DNA of 42,354 nt, from NCBI GenBank assembly GCA_036244855.1, contig BQKZ01002479.1, forward strand, positions 42,047-84,400. Reading direction: 5' to 3'. A program made the translations under genes and the position numbers. Each line of letters opens with the position of its first letter. Positions within the stretch are counted from its first letter, which is position 1. This stretch comes from Temnopleurus reevesii. Lineage: Eukaryota; Echinodermata; Echinoidea; Temnopleuroida; Temnopleuridae. Below the pieces are notes generated by a model. It saw only the letters and a list, made by a program, of their open reading frames with translations, was not told the DNA's origin and did not search any database. This document shows positions 1-10,203 of the stretch, piece after piece.

Positions 1-1930
1 GGGGGGGGGGGGGGGAGGGGTCGGCGTCTTCCGGACTAAGTGACGGATAAAAAAAAAATCTGACGTAGAATATGGAGGATTAATTATAATCTCATAGATC
101 CTCTTGAAAGGATGCGACGGGTGGAATGTTATGCAAAAATCTCCACAAGACGTGACAAAATATAATAGTTTTAAAACCACCCCTAAAACCAAAAACAAAA
201 ACAAAAACAGCTATGAAAATTAAAAATAGAATTAGGATATATTGATGTTAATTGAATTTTTAATTATACACTTCATAATGCTTTGAGGAACCGTGAGTGA
301 TCCCATCGACGTAAACCTGGATGGATAAAACTCCCCAAGTTACCTAGCTCAGTTGAGTACTCTGTGGCCTGACATGTCTACGTATCTGACTTAGCCCTGA
401 ATAAACGGCGTGAGAGTCGCACTTCTTGGGGTATAGCACATTTTGTGGGGCTGATTGCATGCTCTGCGTAATCCCTGTTTATAAATACGGAGACTGGTGC
501 TATCCTTTCAAAGAGTCCTCAACTAAATTGCAAGCTACTTTGTTATCAAACAAATTGAAGGGAAGAATATTAAATAAAAAAAGGAAGAGGGGTGCCCCTG
601 TATTTTCTATGCCTTTCGTCCATTTTCACCTTTTTTCACATTTTACATGGCTGTCCGAACCCTCCGCCACCCTGGCTATACATCAAAATAGATAGATTTA
701 GACATATATGACCTAGCAATATCATCACCTGGAATACGTCCTCAATCTTGGTCTTACAAATAACGATTGGCTATACTGGAACCAAGTAGACCCAGCACAA
801 AGTCTATTGGAATTACATGATTAAGTAATAAATGGGTTAAATGCATGCGCGCACCGGGGTGGGGGTAGGGGGCTCTAGCCCCCCCCCCGGGTCAGAGCTA
901 AGGGGCGCCAAAATTCGGTGGCCAAAGGTGCTTATAAGGGGGCACCAAAACGTTGAACGGGGGCGCCAAATTGGTGATCGGGTGCGCGCATGATTAATGT
1001 ATTTTTAAGAACGAAATGTAGAATTTAGATGCAATTTTCATAAACCATCTTTACCATTAAACACAATTTTAGGGCTTTGTAAACGTCTGAAGTGTGCTTG
1101 ATAGCATTTGCCGTCGAAAAGCATGAATTACAAATTGGTGTTAATTGTTTTAAAACAAAGACAAACTAAAGAAATTAATCGTGTTTACGAGAGCAAAGCA
1201 TAGATAAAGAACAAAAAAAAAAAAAACAATAATTGTGACCATTTCCAAACATTTTAGGCCAGTTTAAAGCGAAAAAATCATATTATTATACCAAACATGA
1301 AAAACATGCCTCTTGTTTTATGATTACCATGGTAACACAAAAGGTGCGATGAAAAGTAAAATGGTATCATGTCTGAAACATAGATACATCCTGGAAAAGT
1401 CAATTTGAGCGAAATAGGACCCCCCCCCCCAAAAAAAAAGAAATAAATAAGAAAACAAATTAAAAAAAAAAAAGTAAGGGTAGTGGATTTTATTTTCTTT
1501 TTGTTAAAAAAAATCACCGTTTGCGCTTGTAACAAGTTATATACATCAGATTATTTGATACAAAATTAATTTCACACAAAAAAAGAAGAATATCGTGAAA
1601 GATAATCATGTATATGTACCATAAAATGTATAACATGCGATCGGAATATGAAAACGTGTGAGGGGTGGGCAAGGGCAGAGTTTGGAATACTCTCTGGGCC
1701 GGGTGGGGGTTCAAATAAATTTGGAAGGTATATTCTTCTCTACTCGACTGCCCCTTGAAAATCCAAACAGATTTATAATACTCGGGTATATAAATTCCAG
1801 AAATCTCTGAATAGGTACCATTTTGGATCATTGCTTGTTGTTATTTTTTTAAATACAGAGCAATTCTATCAAGACTTGATTGAATTTGTTTAGGAATCGG
1901 CACAGTACTGGGAATGAAACAATAAAGGTA
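1..1930. other. Upstream region without a recognisable gene
   Basis: No open frame here looks like a conserved protein. The stretch opens with a 15-base G run and holds a GC-rich inverted-repeat element at 845-991 and C and A homopolymers near 1420-1475. The rest is AT-rich sequence with nothing I can name. Confidence 0.6.
845..991. repeat. GC-rich inverted-repeat element (147 bp)
   Basis: The ends are perfect inverted copies of ATGCGCGCACC at 845-855 and 981-991, and the symmetry extends outward into TTAA-containing flanks on both sides. The interior repeats a motif of the form GGGGGCGCCAAAATT three times, mixed with G and C runs. It stands out sharply from the AT-rich surroundings. It is probably a small non-autonomous transposable element; the superfamily is not identifiable by eye. 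Confidence 0.55.
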
Positions 1931-1931
1931 A

Positions 1932-2006
1932 CCAATCACAAGCGCCAATCAACCATCACGTGATCCCCAGCAAATGGCGCGCCAGCTTTGTGGTGGCGCG
2001 CGAAAT
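1932..2006 (+). promoter_or_regulatory. Candidate promoter of the RING gene (CCAAT, E-box, E2F-like sites)
   Basis: Two CCAAT boxes lie at 1932-1936 and 1945-1949, an E-box CACGTG at 1957-1962, and two E2F-like sites at 1976-1983 (GGCGCGCC) and 1995-2006 (GGCGCGCGAAAT). All fall within 131 bases upstream of the chosen start codon at 2063. I see no TATA box. This arrangement is common in cell-cycle-linked animal promoters. The transcription start is not known, and short upstream ATGs at 1974, 2005 and 2010 would be in the leader if transcription starts early. Confidence 0.5.
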
Positions 2007-2062
2007 GCAATGTCTTAACAACACCCTAATCGTCGTGTCGCGTTCGAATTTCCGCCGACTCA

Positions 2063-2184
2063 ATGTCTGTCTTTTTGAAGTTTTTAAACATCTTTTCGTT
2101 GAACATTTCTCCTGATTTGGGCCAAGAAGCACACAAATCACCGAAGGAAATGCACGAGCAGGACCAACAACATTTCGAGAGCAG
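2063..2184 (+). CDS. RING gene exon 1
   Basis: This exon encodes residues 1-40 plus two bases of codon 41. It starts at the first in-frame ATG after an upstream stop and ends AG|GTAGGC. The encoded segment shows no domain and is rich in Q, H and E near its end. It is the least certain exon, because it is supported only by start, donor and phase. Confidence 0.7.
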
Positions 2185-5100
2185 GTAGGCATGAGCTTGA
2201 TCAGTTTTTCTGTGTATGTTACTGTTAGTTTGGGTTTGACGTTAGCACTTGTTGTAGCACGTACCGGTACTAGCAGCCATTGATTTAAAATTTAAATGGC
2301 CAACCTAATAACCTGTGTTTGGGCTGTGTGAGTGAGCGATGGTGACCGGTGTAACAAGTTACGCCTAGCTCAGGAAGTATCAAAATGTAAACTATCAAAT
2401 TCAAGATTGAAAATATTATTTCAATAGAAATTTCCAAAGAATTAGCATGATTTCACATCACTTCATTCATGAGATATAATATTAATAAGCATTTTAATTT
2501 CTCAAAACGTGTGGCTATATCCCATATTCCATAAACAGGGTTTGGATACAACCACACGCGTGTGGCGGTATAATCCGTAGAGCGCTAGCAAATGACGCTT
2601 ATCGTCAGTTCTTTGGTCGGTTTGAATGCTGTTTGCAAGCCAGGTGATCATTTTGAACAAATTACCGTACCATTTTTTAAACAAAATTAACAAATGAGGA
2701 AGAAACGAATGGAGAACTCGCCCGAAAATTCAGGATGCATCATGAGATTGTGTAATAATTGAAATCATAATTCATATCAGTAAGTCGATGGAAAATCCCA
2801 GAGCACCCACAAGCAGTCTTGCATCTAGACATAAGCTGAAATACATGTAACAATCTGCCATGCACACAAAATTGGGTATCCGATCAAATAGTCCCCACGC
2901 CAAATCGTCCCTGGTTTGCTACTACTACTAATTCGTCTGCGGGTCAGGTACTAAATCGTCCCAGCTTTGTCCCGGATGTGTTCGTCAAAACGTCCCCGCT
3001 CTGTCTTCTTGCAGCAAAAATGCTTACCCCAAAAGTTATTTGTGTCGTTATTGTTTCTACTGTTGTATTTTTTGTAGTAAAAAATGGAACACAAAAAATC
3101 TTTCCCTACTAATATGACATGGAATCTCGAGAAAGCTAGAAGCTTTCAAAGGCCAAATGCATTTTAGGATCATAAAAAATCAAAAATTTTCTGAGGCACT
3201 TCAATAAAATGTGGCAAAGTAGCAATTAGAAAAAATAGAGCAATTCATGCCAAAGAATTAACGCACCTATAGACACTGGAAATGAGAAAGATTGAATAGA
3301 ATAATAATTATACCATCATATAATACACCTAGACTTAGTTCACTATAGTGTAGAAAAGATCTATGGTGAATAAAAAAGCATGTACTTTTAATAGCACGAT
3401 TTCGACATAAAAGTGTCCTTATTCATTCTGCCCTCCAAAAAATCCAAATATGTTTCGCCACGCTTGTTCACAGGGGAAAATACATAAGCACAATGCAAAA
3501 TAAATATATACTGTATGCACGCACCCATAAGTCAGTGAGACCCCCCCGGGTTCAAGCGGGTCTAACAAACATAAAAAAAAAAACATTTATGGTCTTCACC
3601 TCAAATTTTGTGCCCCTTGGGGCTGAGCAGGATTGAGAAAAGAAAAAAAGGGGGGGGGGGAAGAAAAAAAAACCCAGCAATTTGGCCGCTTTTTTTCCTT
3701 CCAATTCGGTGCCCCCCAATTCCTGAAAGAAAACCCATTCATTTAGGTCTAGTCCGTAATTTTCCCCTTCCGTGCAGTCCTCTTTTCAGGTAACATTTAG
3801 GCTACACTTGAAACAAAGATCGAGTCGAAATAACTAACTAAGCTTAACTTCACGATTTAAATACATTTGTACATTTAGCCATGACTAACCCGGGGACGTT
3901 TTGGTTTCGTCACCCGGGGACGATTTGGTAGTACACAGGGACGATATGGTAGCACCCGGGGACGATTTGACGCGTGACAATTTGGCGTGGGGACGATTTG
4001 AATGGTAAGCCAAAATTGTTATGGCAGCATGTATAACCAATCACACAAATAAACTGCTGAGCATGTCTAATGCAAGATTACGCATATTTATTTATCTTTT
4101 TATTACTTATATATTTTAACAGGGTAGCCCCATCAGTAATCAAAGTATTATTCTAACTTGGGGCCCTGTAAAATAGGAAATACATGATATACATACCGGT
4201 ATATACAAACACACAGGCCCGTATTCTGATGTCAGGTTTAAGGGTCCACTTTTATGACAATGTATGTTGACTTGTGGTGATCTATGCTACCCTTACCATC
4301 AACATTGTGAGTGAGAGACCTACTGAATGTGTCCCATATATTTTATAATAATTTTTTTTTATATTTTAGTGAGCCAATTTGGGAACGCCCCTAAAAATTC
4401 TTTTCATATGCAGAGTACTGTATATGAGGTCATATACAGTACTATGCATATGAATAAAAATGTTTAGCGCCATTTGTGGCAATCCCTCGAAGGGGAACTT
4501 ATTTTATTCACAAAGGATATTAGGACGTACTTTCACCTGACGTGAACATACCTTGAATCATTCCACCATTGAGCCTGTTGTTTCTATTGCTAGAATTGTG
4601 GAAACATTCACTTGATACTCCATTGAGCAGTAATTGCATTCCATCTTCATTGTTTACCAAGTTAACCTCTCTTAAATGGCCAGTTGTAAATATTTCCCAA
4701 TTAACATAAGACATAATGAGGAATGATTTCAAGTATGTTCATGTCAGGTGTAATTACATCTTAATATCTTTTGTAAATCAAATAAGTTCCCCTCCAAGGG
4801 ATTTCCACAAATGCCCCCTAAAAATTCTCTTCATATGCATAGTACTGTATATGACCTCATATACAGTACTTTGCATAAGAACAGAATTTTTAAGGGCGTT
4901 CCCAAAATGTCTCTCTAAAATATAAAGACAAATTATTATAAAACATATGGGAAACATTTGGGAGCTCTCTCACTCACAAAGGTGATGGTAAGTTTAGCAT
5001 AGATCACCACAAGTCAACATATATTGTCATAAAAGTGGACCTTTAACTTAAACCAGAGTTTAAATCTGTGGTCTAAGTATGGTAAGCCAAACGAGGCTTG

Positions 5101-7634
5101 AATCAGTCAGTGTTTAATTTACCAGGATATTTGGCACACGTAGTATTAAAAACTATCTTGGAATAACAACTTAAATAGTTTTCTCCAATATTAGAGCATG
5201 GGAAAAGAGAGCAGTTAACATAAAAATTATTCTGTTTAAATAGAGTTTTGGCACTTTGGGCTTACCACACTTAAACCACAGATTTAAACTCTAGTTTGAG
5301 TTAAACTTGACATCAGAATACGGGCCACATAATTTACATGAAAGAAACTTTCACATTCTACAACATAACACAAACGTAACACATAGTATATTTTAACATG
5401 ATGACAAATTATGATTAACCAATCTTCTTTTTCTTCATATCTTGCAGGATTGAATGTGGCATCTGCTTACAGCCTCGTCTTGAGATGGTGACGGGGAGAT
5501 GTCAGCATAGATTCTGTGTTGGATGCATGTATGATGGTAGCAAGGCTCGGAGGAGAGGGATGGAGAAGTGCCCCTCTTGTCAACAGGAATCTTCTTTCCC
5601 CATCACAAGGTGAGCATTGAGTAGGCCTAATGGCGCAGCTTTTTAAAATGTGAAAGTCGATTTTTGAGTATGAAAGAAATTTATGAAAAATATAAACAAT
5701 TTTGGGTTGATATTTATCAAAAGACCAGGGCCCTATTGCATAAACAGAACATCAAACACAAGTCCTAAATATGTGCCCATGATTGGTTGAAAATGGAGTT
5801 GCGTTTAATTTTCTGACTTGCGTTCAAACGTAATATTTTATGCAATAGGACCCAGATGACATAATGTTCTTTGTAAGAATTTTATCCAAGATGCTGGTTC
5901 ATTAGGCTTTAATATTGCAGCTACAATCAAAGACTCATTCTCCAACAGAGTCTGATTGCATCTCATCTAATAAAAGTCCAGGATTTTTGTTTAATTAGTC
6001 AGCAATGGCGCTGTCAAATTTGTTGCTGCATCAAATTTCATGAAGTGCCTCCAGATTGTTCTTTGGTTGAAGAATTTGAATACCATGTAAGCTTGAAGAA
6101 ACACATTTCAGCAATGAATAGATGTGCTGTGAATAACAGTATTTATCAGAATTTTTTTTGCATGAAGTATCATTCTTCTCATGAACTTGACTTTGGGGCT
6201 GGAATTCACAAAGATGGTTTATTTATAGTCCATGGTTTAAAACCTAAACCATATTTAAGCGTTAGGGTACTTGATGTAGCTCACGCACGCGTAAGTGGTT
6301 TAATAAACACACCTGTGTCCCGATTAATCAAGGGCATCAATGCTTAAAGTTAAATCACTCCATGGTTTAAAGATTGCAATAAAATAAAACATCTTTGTGA
6401 ATTCCGATCTGGGTGTTTCTTTATGAAATTACATTCTTTATTGATTGTAATTGATTTGTATAAAATCAAATGGTATTCCCCAGCAATTTGTACAAAATTT
6501 AATGTTCCCATTCTTTTGTCACTTCCAGGCCGGTCATTCCGGAGGACTTGATTGAAATCCAGAGGGCGCTAGGTGTGCGTAAATGTGAACAATGCGGAGA
6601 AGAGATGTGGTTTAGAACATTCCTTGACCATCAGAGGTAAAAATTGAGAAAGTTCTAGCAAATGCAGAGATGCCAACCTTTCCGGAATATGTGTGAGGAT
6701 AGAAACTACAATTTGAATAAAAGAATAGGTAAAATGTGTTTTCATGAGTGAAGACATGATATCAATAGTGATAGTTTCACTAAAGTAGTAAACATTGATT
6801 TGTACGTAAAATATACCTCATGAATATTCTACTTTGGTTAGAAATTTTGCAAATGGTGAGGATTGGCTGTCTGTAGGTTATGTTTTAATTCATACAATCT
6901 TTTTAGTTTGGTTGTTTTGATATTTTATGGAAATGAGCAAAATAGAGTCCACTAGCTAGCAAATAGTTCTGTAGGCCATATATATTGATTTCATTCTATC
7001 AAAATAGAGTAGTCCATTCAGTACAAACACTTTTTCCAGGGTCCTGTTTGGACATATAATTTGAAGTGAATACAAAAACCTAAGAGAAAAGAAATCTAAA
7101 AATTTTCAATAGGAAAATGCAAAATACATAGAGCTGAACAAAGATTTTAGATAAAAGTAATATTTCACAAAGTGATGGTAAGTTTATGAATGCAGAAGTC
7201 AGCTGAAAATAGAATAGAGCAGATGCCGAAAGACTAGTTTTACCATCAGGCTTTAGTATAAGAATATACATTGTTTGTAGGCTGTTTGACATCTTTCAAG
7301 GTAGAGTACCCTCTATACTGAGCTTTGCCTAAAAGTATTCTCTTTTTGCCTGTATTTTATTTCCAGAACATGTACAGAGTCACCACTTCCAGCCAGTGAT
7401 CAAGAAAAGAGCAGATGTAAAACAACGCCTAACTCTGGGAAAGAGAGCAGTGCAAAGAAGCAAACCCGCAAACCTAGGAAAGGATGGGAAGAAAAGGAGG
7501 TTAGGAATCTCTTGGATGGCTTTGGGTCAGGGGTCGCGACCCGTAGCAGCCCACGACTAAACGAACTTCTACGTGGATCAATGCAGCGTCCAAAGCGTTT
7601 ACAGCATGCCACAAGGAAAGGAAAGCAGAAATGA
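2063..7634 (+). CDS. RING finger plus C2HC zinc finger protein, probable E3 ubiquitin ligase (4 exons)
   Basis: The coding exons 2063-2184, 5448-5609, 6529-6636 and 7367-7634 join in phase (each intron splits an arginine codon after base 2) into 219 residues. A C3HC4 RING lies at residues 44-85: C44, C47, C59, H61, C64, C67, C82, C85. A C2HC finger follows at 114-133 (C114, C117, H129, C133), like the second finger in the RNF114/RNF125/RNF138/RNF166 group, though I see no third finger or ubiquitin-interacting motif. The tail is basic (KKQTRKPRK at 161-169, then RSSPRL at 190-195), suggesting a nuclear protein. A TAA stop at 2027-2029 precedes the first in-frame ATG. RING proteins of this kind usually pass ubiquitin from an E2 enzyme to a substrate; substrate and orthologue are unknown. 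All introns are GT-AG, and introns 1 to 3 carry mobile elements. Confidence 0.85.
2884..4003. mobile_element. Element F: 1.1 kb inverted-repeat element with iterated GGGACGATTTGG motifs
   Basis: The left end carries GTCCCCACGCCAAATCGTCC and the right end carries its inverted equivalent (GGCGTGGGGACGATTTG at 3984-4000). The subterminal zone at about 3891-4000 repeats GGGGACGATTTGG-like units five times, and the left side has matching inverted units at 2891-2995. The centre is AT-rich with a GC-rich island (3540-3730). It lies in intron 1 of the RING gene. I see no transposase frame, so it appears non-autonomous. Confidence 0.6.
4414..4443. repeat. Perfect 30-bp palindrome, arm 1 of element K
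   Basis: AGTACTGTATATGA, a GG centre, and the exact inverse of the first 14 bases. The pairing continues outward through flanking CATATGCA-like sequence with one mismatch, giving a stem of about 23 bp. Confidence 0.85.
4841..4870. repeat. Perfect 30-bp palindrome, arm 2 of element K
   Basis: This is the same palindrome as at 4414-4443 with the centre read as CC, as expected from the inverted arm of element K. Both copies keep all 28 paired positions. Confidence 0.85.
5448..5609 (+). CDS. RING gene exon 2 (RING domain)
   Basis: This exon follows a pyrimidine-rich acceptor (CATATCTTGCAG) and ends AG|GTGAGC. It encodes residues 42-94 and holds all eight zinc ligands of the RING finger: CGIC, then C-x-H, then CVGC, then CPSC. 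It is the most diagnostic exon of this gene. Confidence 0.92.
5728..5853. mobile_element. MITE J (126 bp) in RING gene intron 2
   Basis: The terminal inverted repeats are GGGCCCTATTGCATAAA on the left and TTTATGCAATAGGACCC on the right. No clear target duplication is visible. It is a non-coding element. Confidence 0.65.
6201..6405. mobile_element. MITE C (205 bp) in RING gene intron 2
   Basis: The terminal inverted repeats are GGAATTCACAAAGATG at 6201-6216 and CATCTTTGTGAATTCC at 6390-6405, a perfect 16-base match. The word CCATGGTTTAAA occurs near both ends. No target duplication is evident. The open frame crossing it is not a gene. Confidence 0.75.
6529..6636 (+). CDS. RING gene exon 3 (C2HC zinc finger)
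   Basis: Acceptor TTGTCACTTCCAG, donor AG|GTAAAA. It encodes residues 96-130 and the pattern C-x2-C-x11-H; the last ligand, C133, is supplied by exon 4. The phase matches both neighbours. Confidence 0.9.
6665..6873. mobile_element. Possible hAT-like MITE in RING gene intron 3
   Basis: The left end CAGAGATGCCAACC resembles hAT termini, and a degraded inverse (GATTGGCTGTCTG) lies at 6861-6873. There is no 8-bp target duplication, so this is weak; it may be a solo fragment. Confidence 0.3.
7367..7634 (+). CDS. RING gene exon 4 (basic tail and stop)
   Basis: Acceptor TTTTATTTCCAG. It encodes residues 132-219 and ends in TGA at 7632-7634. It contains the last zinc ligand C133, a bipartite-like nuclear localisation signal around 161-169, an RSSPRL motif, and further basic residues to the end (RKGKQK). 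Confidence 0.88.
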
Positions 7635-7665
7635 TGGAGATAGGAGTATTTGTTGTAAGCTGAGG

Positions 7666-7671
7666 AATAAA
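7666..7671 (+). terminator. Proximal poly(A) signal AATAAA for the RING gene
   Basis: A canonical AATAAA lies 32 bases past the stop codon at 7634. It is close to the stop, so it would give a very short 3' UTR. A second candidate lies at 10198-10203. Confidence 0.4.
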
Positions 7672-9358
7672 AGAAAACATTGTATGGTGATGCATCAACG
7701 TTGAAGTTTTCTATCTGCAATCGGGGAGTTGTGGATGCTTTTTTTCTCCTTGAGACAAGGGGGCACAATGTTCGGAACTGGAGCGTAAGTTCATCTTTAT
7801 TGCTTCAAAGCATGACCTCCCATTGACAATCCAAAGGCATATTTTCTTACCGTTCTTGTGATAATCAAAAATGCTGCCGTATCGCAAGCATTATCAGCCA
7901 GCAAGTTTGAATCGTGCTAGTTGTTGAGTATTAATCAAGAAATCATTGTGTCTAGGAATCGTTGAGGTGAAAATTCCAAACCATGACTAGTCTTCATGTG
8001 CAGTCAATATATTCTTATTTTAGAATGATTTTGCATATTTATTGCAAATACTGAAGTAGGATTGATGACAGAATGTCCTTTGCGAGACTAGATATCAGGG
8101 AACTTTGAATTTTTAATTTTAAATCGGAAGCACTGCTTGCTAACGTCAGTCAACTTTTGATTTTCAGTGGACTGGGCTGAAACTCAAGCCACGTTTATGT
8201 ACGAGCGAATGAGCATTCCACGAATACGTACCTTTTTATTATGTAAGCCCAGGATTTGCAAGATTAGTCTCCCTTTAATTCATCCTGTGACCTTCTTTGT
8301 TGTACTTGATGAAGAGAGGGTAGGTTTTATTATCACAAATGTCATGGTCTTGGCCTTGCAAAAAAGTTCCACTCTCTATGATTTACATTCACATTTGTAC
8401 AAACATCGTCAAAACCGTGAAAACGAACTGGTATGAGATTGGGAATGTGTTTGTATTTTAATTATTTGCTTACCGGTATATAGTAATTGTTACACAGCAT
8501 GTAAAAACATCTCAACCATGTGCATCAAGTCAGTAGGAAAACAAAGAGGTAGGAACGTGGTGTAATTGTTCCTGGATGATATTTTCTTGGCAAGTAATCA
8601 TACATGCTCGTGCATATTCCTGTGACGAGCTCGACAATTAGATCATTCTCAGTAAGAAAGTCTAAAACTAGTGCATATTAATGCAGAATGAAAGATACTG
8701 CTCTCCAAGATAAAAAATATGGTTTTAGTTATTGATTAATTAAAAAAAAAATGTATTTACCAACATGTCATGAGTTGTCGTATTGAAAGTGTTCCTGCTC
8801 TGCGAGGAAAAACTTGTAGACACCAACACAAAACTTAAAGTCATAATTTCCCAAATCCATTGGGGTCAAAGAAAAGGGAAATTCCACGTAACTCAACATT
8901 GATATTGATCCTCTGCGCAGCAGACAACATTCAACAACACAAACCACCGGAAGTACCGTATGTCAGAATCTTTATAAGTTAACCCCAACATCCACAGACT
9001 TCTAGTTTGAAATTGGTGTTGCTGCGAAACCAAAACCAGTGGTGAATCTGAACTTGAAGTCAACCACTGAAAAACATCCTCTTTTATTCTATGAAAAAAT
9101 GTAGACATCCCTGTTTTTTCTGGAAACATATTTTGTAGATTTTTTAAATGAAAAGAAAATATGTCATTTATAACTAAAACTTCCAACATACATACATACA
9201 CACCTTTCCTCGTATTAGTAGAAATCTCTTATTCTCATTTGTCCAATTTCGTTTGAATTTTGAATTTGCATTTTGTTACTTATTTACTAAAGTAATGTGG
9301 GAAATTTTCTCTGTCTGTCTGTAACAGGTGCCTTGCTAGCAAAATAGTTTGAAAGCTC

Positions 9359-10016
9359 AAAGACTGGGTGTAAAGCCATGGTTACATAGGACCCCGGAAG
9401 CAACACGACTCTTTGTTAATTCACAGTTAACTGCCTCCGAAGGAAGAGTCGTGCTGAATCGTGTTGCTTCCGGGGGCCCTATGTGACCGGGGCGTAACCC
9501 AGAAAAATCTTGCTTTGATTAAAAGCAGAAAAATCAGACGAACAGATCATAAATTGTTTGAAGTGAATCAGACAAGAAATAAGAAAGTTATCAATATTTC
9601 AATGATAGCGATTAAACAGTGCTTTTCATAAATTAGTTTACAGCATCCCTTATTTCGGTTACGTGTCATTATGAATGCTTTAATCTTCAAAAGGTTGAAT
9701 CAATAAATCTATCTGTGCACATGTGTAATCAATGAAAAACTTTTGTTTTTGCATTGAACAAAGCAAAAAAAGGGAGGTTTTAAATCAATAAGATAAAATA
9801 AACTACTCGCAGAGAAATGCATGACATATGTCATATCACATGACCCATTGTTGCCAATTAGCAAGGCAAACAACTTTTGAGTTGTGACGTTGAAATATTC
9901 ATAACTTTGCTATTTATTATCCGATTTGTTTCAAACTCTTTTTTTTTTTTTAATCTGTTCATCTGATTTTTATACTTTTAATCAGTACAAAATCTTCTTG
10001 GGCATACCCAGTCTTT
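9359..10016. mobile_element. Foldback element L (658 bp) hosting MITE D copy 1
   Basis: The ends are inverted copies of AAAGACTGGGT at 9359-9369 and 10006-10016. The arms are similar over roughly 100 bases (AAAATCAGACGAACAGAT on the left, matching an inverted version near 9945-9970 on the right). MITE D copy 1 is inserted in the left arm at a TAA; the intact right arm shows the unfilled arrangement. Confidence 0.6.
9374..9494. mobile_element. Hairpin MITE family D, copy 1
   Basis: The inverted ends share CATAGGACCCCGGAAGCAAC, with the inverse near 9462-9481. It is flanked by TAA at 9371-9373 and 9495-9497. The 3-bp TWA-type duplication fits PIF/Harbinger-class MITEs; that class is inferred from the duplication only. 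Confidence 0.75.
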
Positions 10017-10197
10017 AACACCATTACAATTTATGTAGATCTTTTCTGTCTATGGTTACATGTAGTTAAACCCTTTATCCAAAGCAAATTTTCATTTAGT
10101 TGTATTATTGTTTTGTACTTGTAATTGTGGACAAGTGTTCTATGTGTATTGTCATGTCTATATTATATTATCAGATATTGTTTATATGAATGGTCCA

Positions 10198-10203
10198 AAT
10201 AAA
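10198..10203 (+). terminator. Distal poly(A) signal AATAAA candidate
   Basis: AATAAA is followed by a T/G-containing stretch. If used by the RING gene, the 3' UTR would be about 2.6 kb and would include element L. There is no transcript evidence in the window. Confidence 0.3.

Larger units (their letters stand above)
4242..5041. mobile_element. Foldback element K (800 bp) nested in MITE A copy 1
   Basis: The ends are long inverted arms beginning GGGTCCACTTTTATGACA; the arms run roughly 4242-4500 and 4785-5041 around a spacer of about 285 bp. It is flanked by the direct duplication TTTAA (4237-4241 and 5042-5046), and the matching uninterrupted site is visible in MITE A copy 2. Each arm contains a 30-base palindrome. 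The spacer contains a minus-strand open stretch ending at a splice-donor-like AAG|GTATGT. No transposase is seen. Confidence 0.75.
4216..5326. mobile_element. MITE family A, copy 1 (interrupted by element K)
   Basis: The ends are inverted copies of GGCCCGTATTCTGATGTCA, flanked by the direct triplet ACA at 4213-4215 and 5327-5329, probably the target duplication. Removing the nested element K (4242-5041 plus one copy of its duplication) leaves about 306 bp, close to copy 2 at 39412-39853 after its own passenger is removed (314 bp). Both copies share the internal words TTTAAATCTGTGGT and TTAGAGCATGGGA. Confidence 0.75.

Noticed and set aside
3536..3560. GGTTCAAG-like word resembling a tRNA T-arm
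   Set aside because: No matching acceptor stem, D-arm or anticodon arm around it.
6045..6347. 100-residue open frame in RING gene intron 2
   Set aside because: It overlaps MITE C and shows no protein similarity I can recognise; the flanking exons splice over it in phase.
7400..7768. 122-residue minus-strand open frame
   Set aside because: It is antisense to RING exon 4 and is a shadow of that coding sequence.
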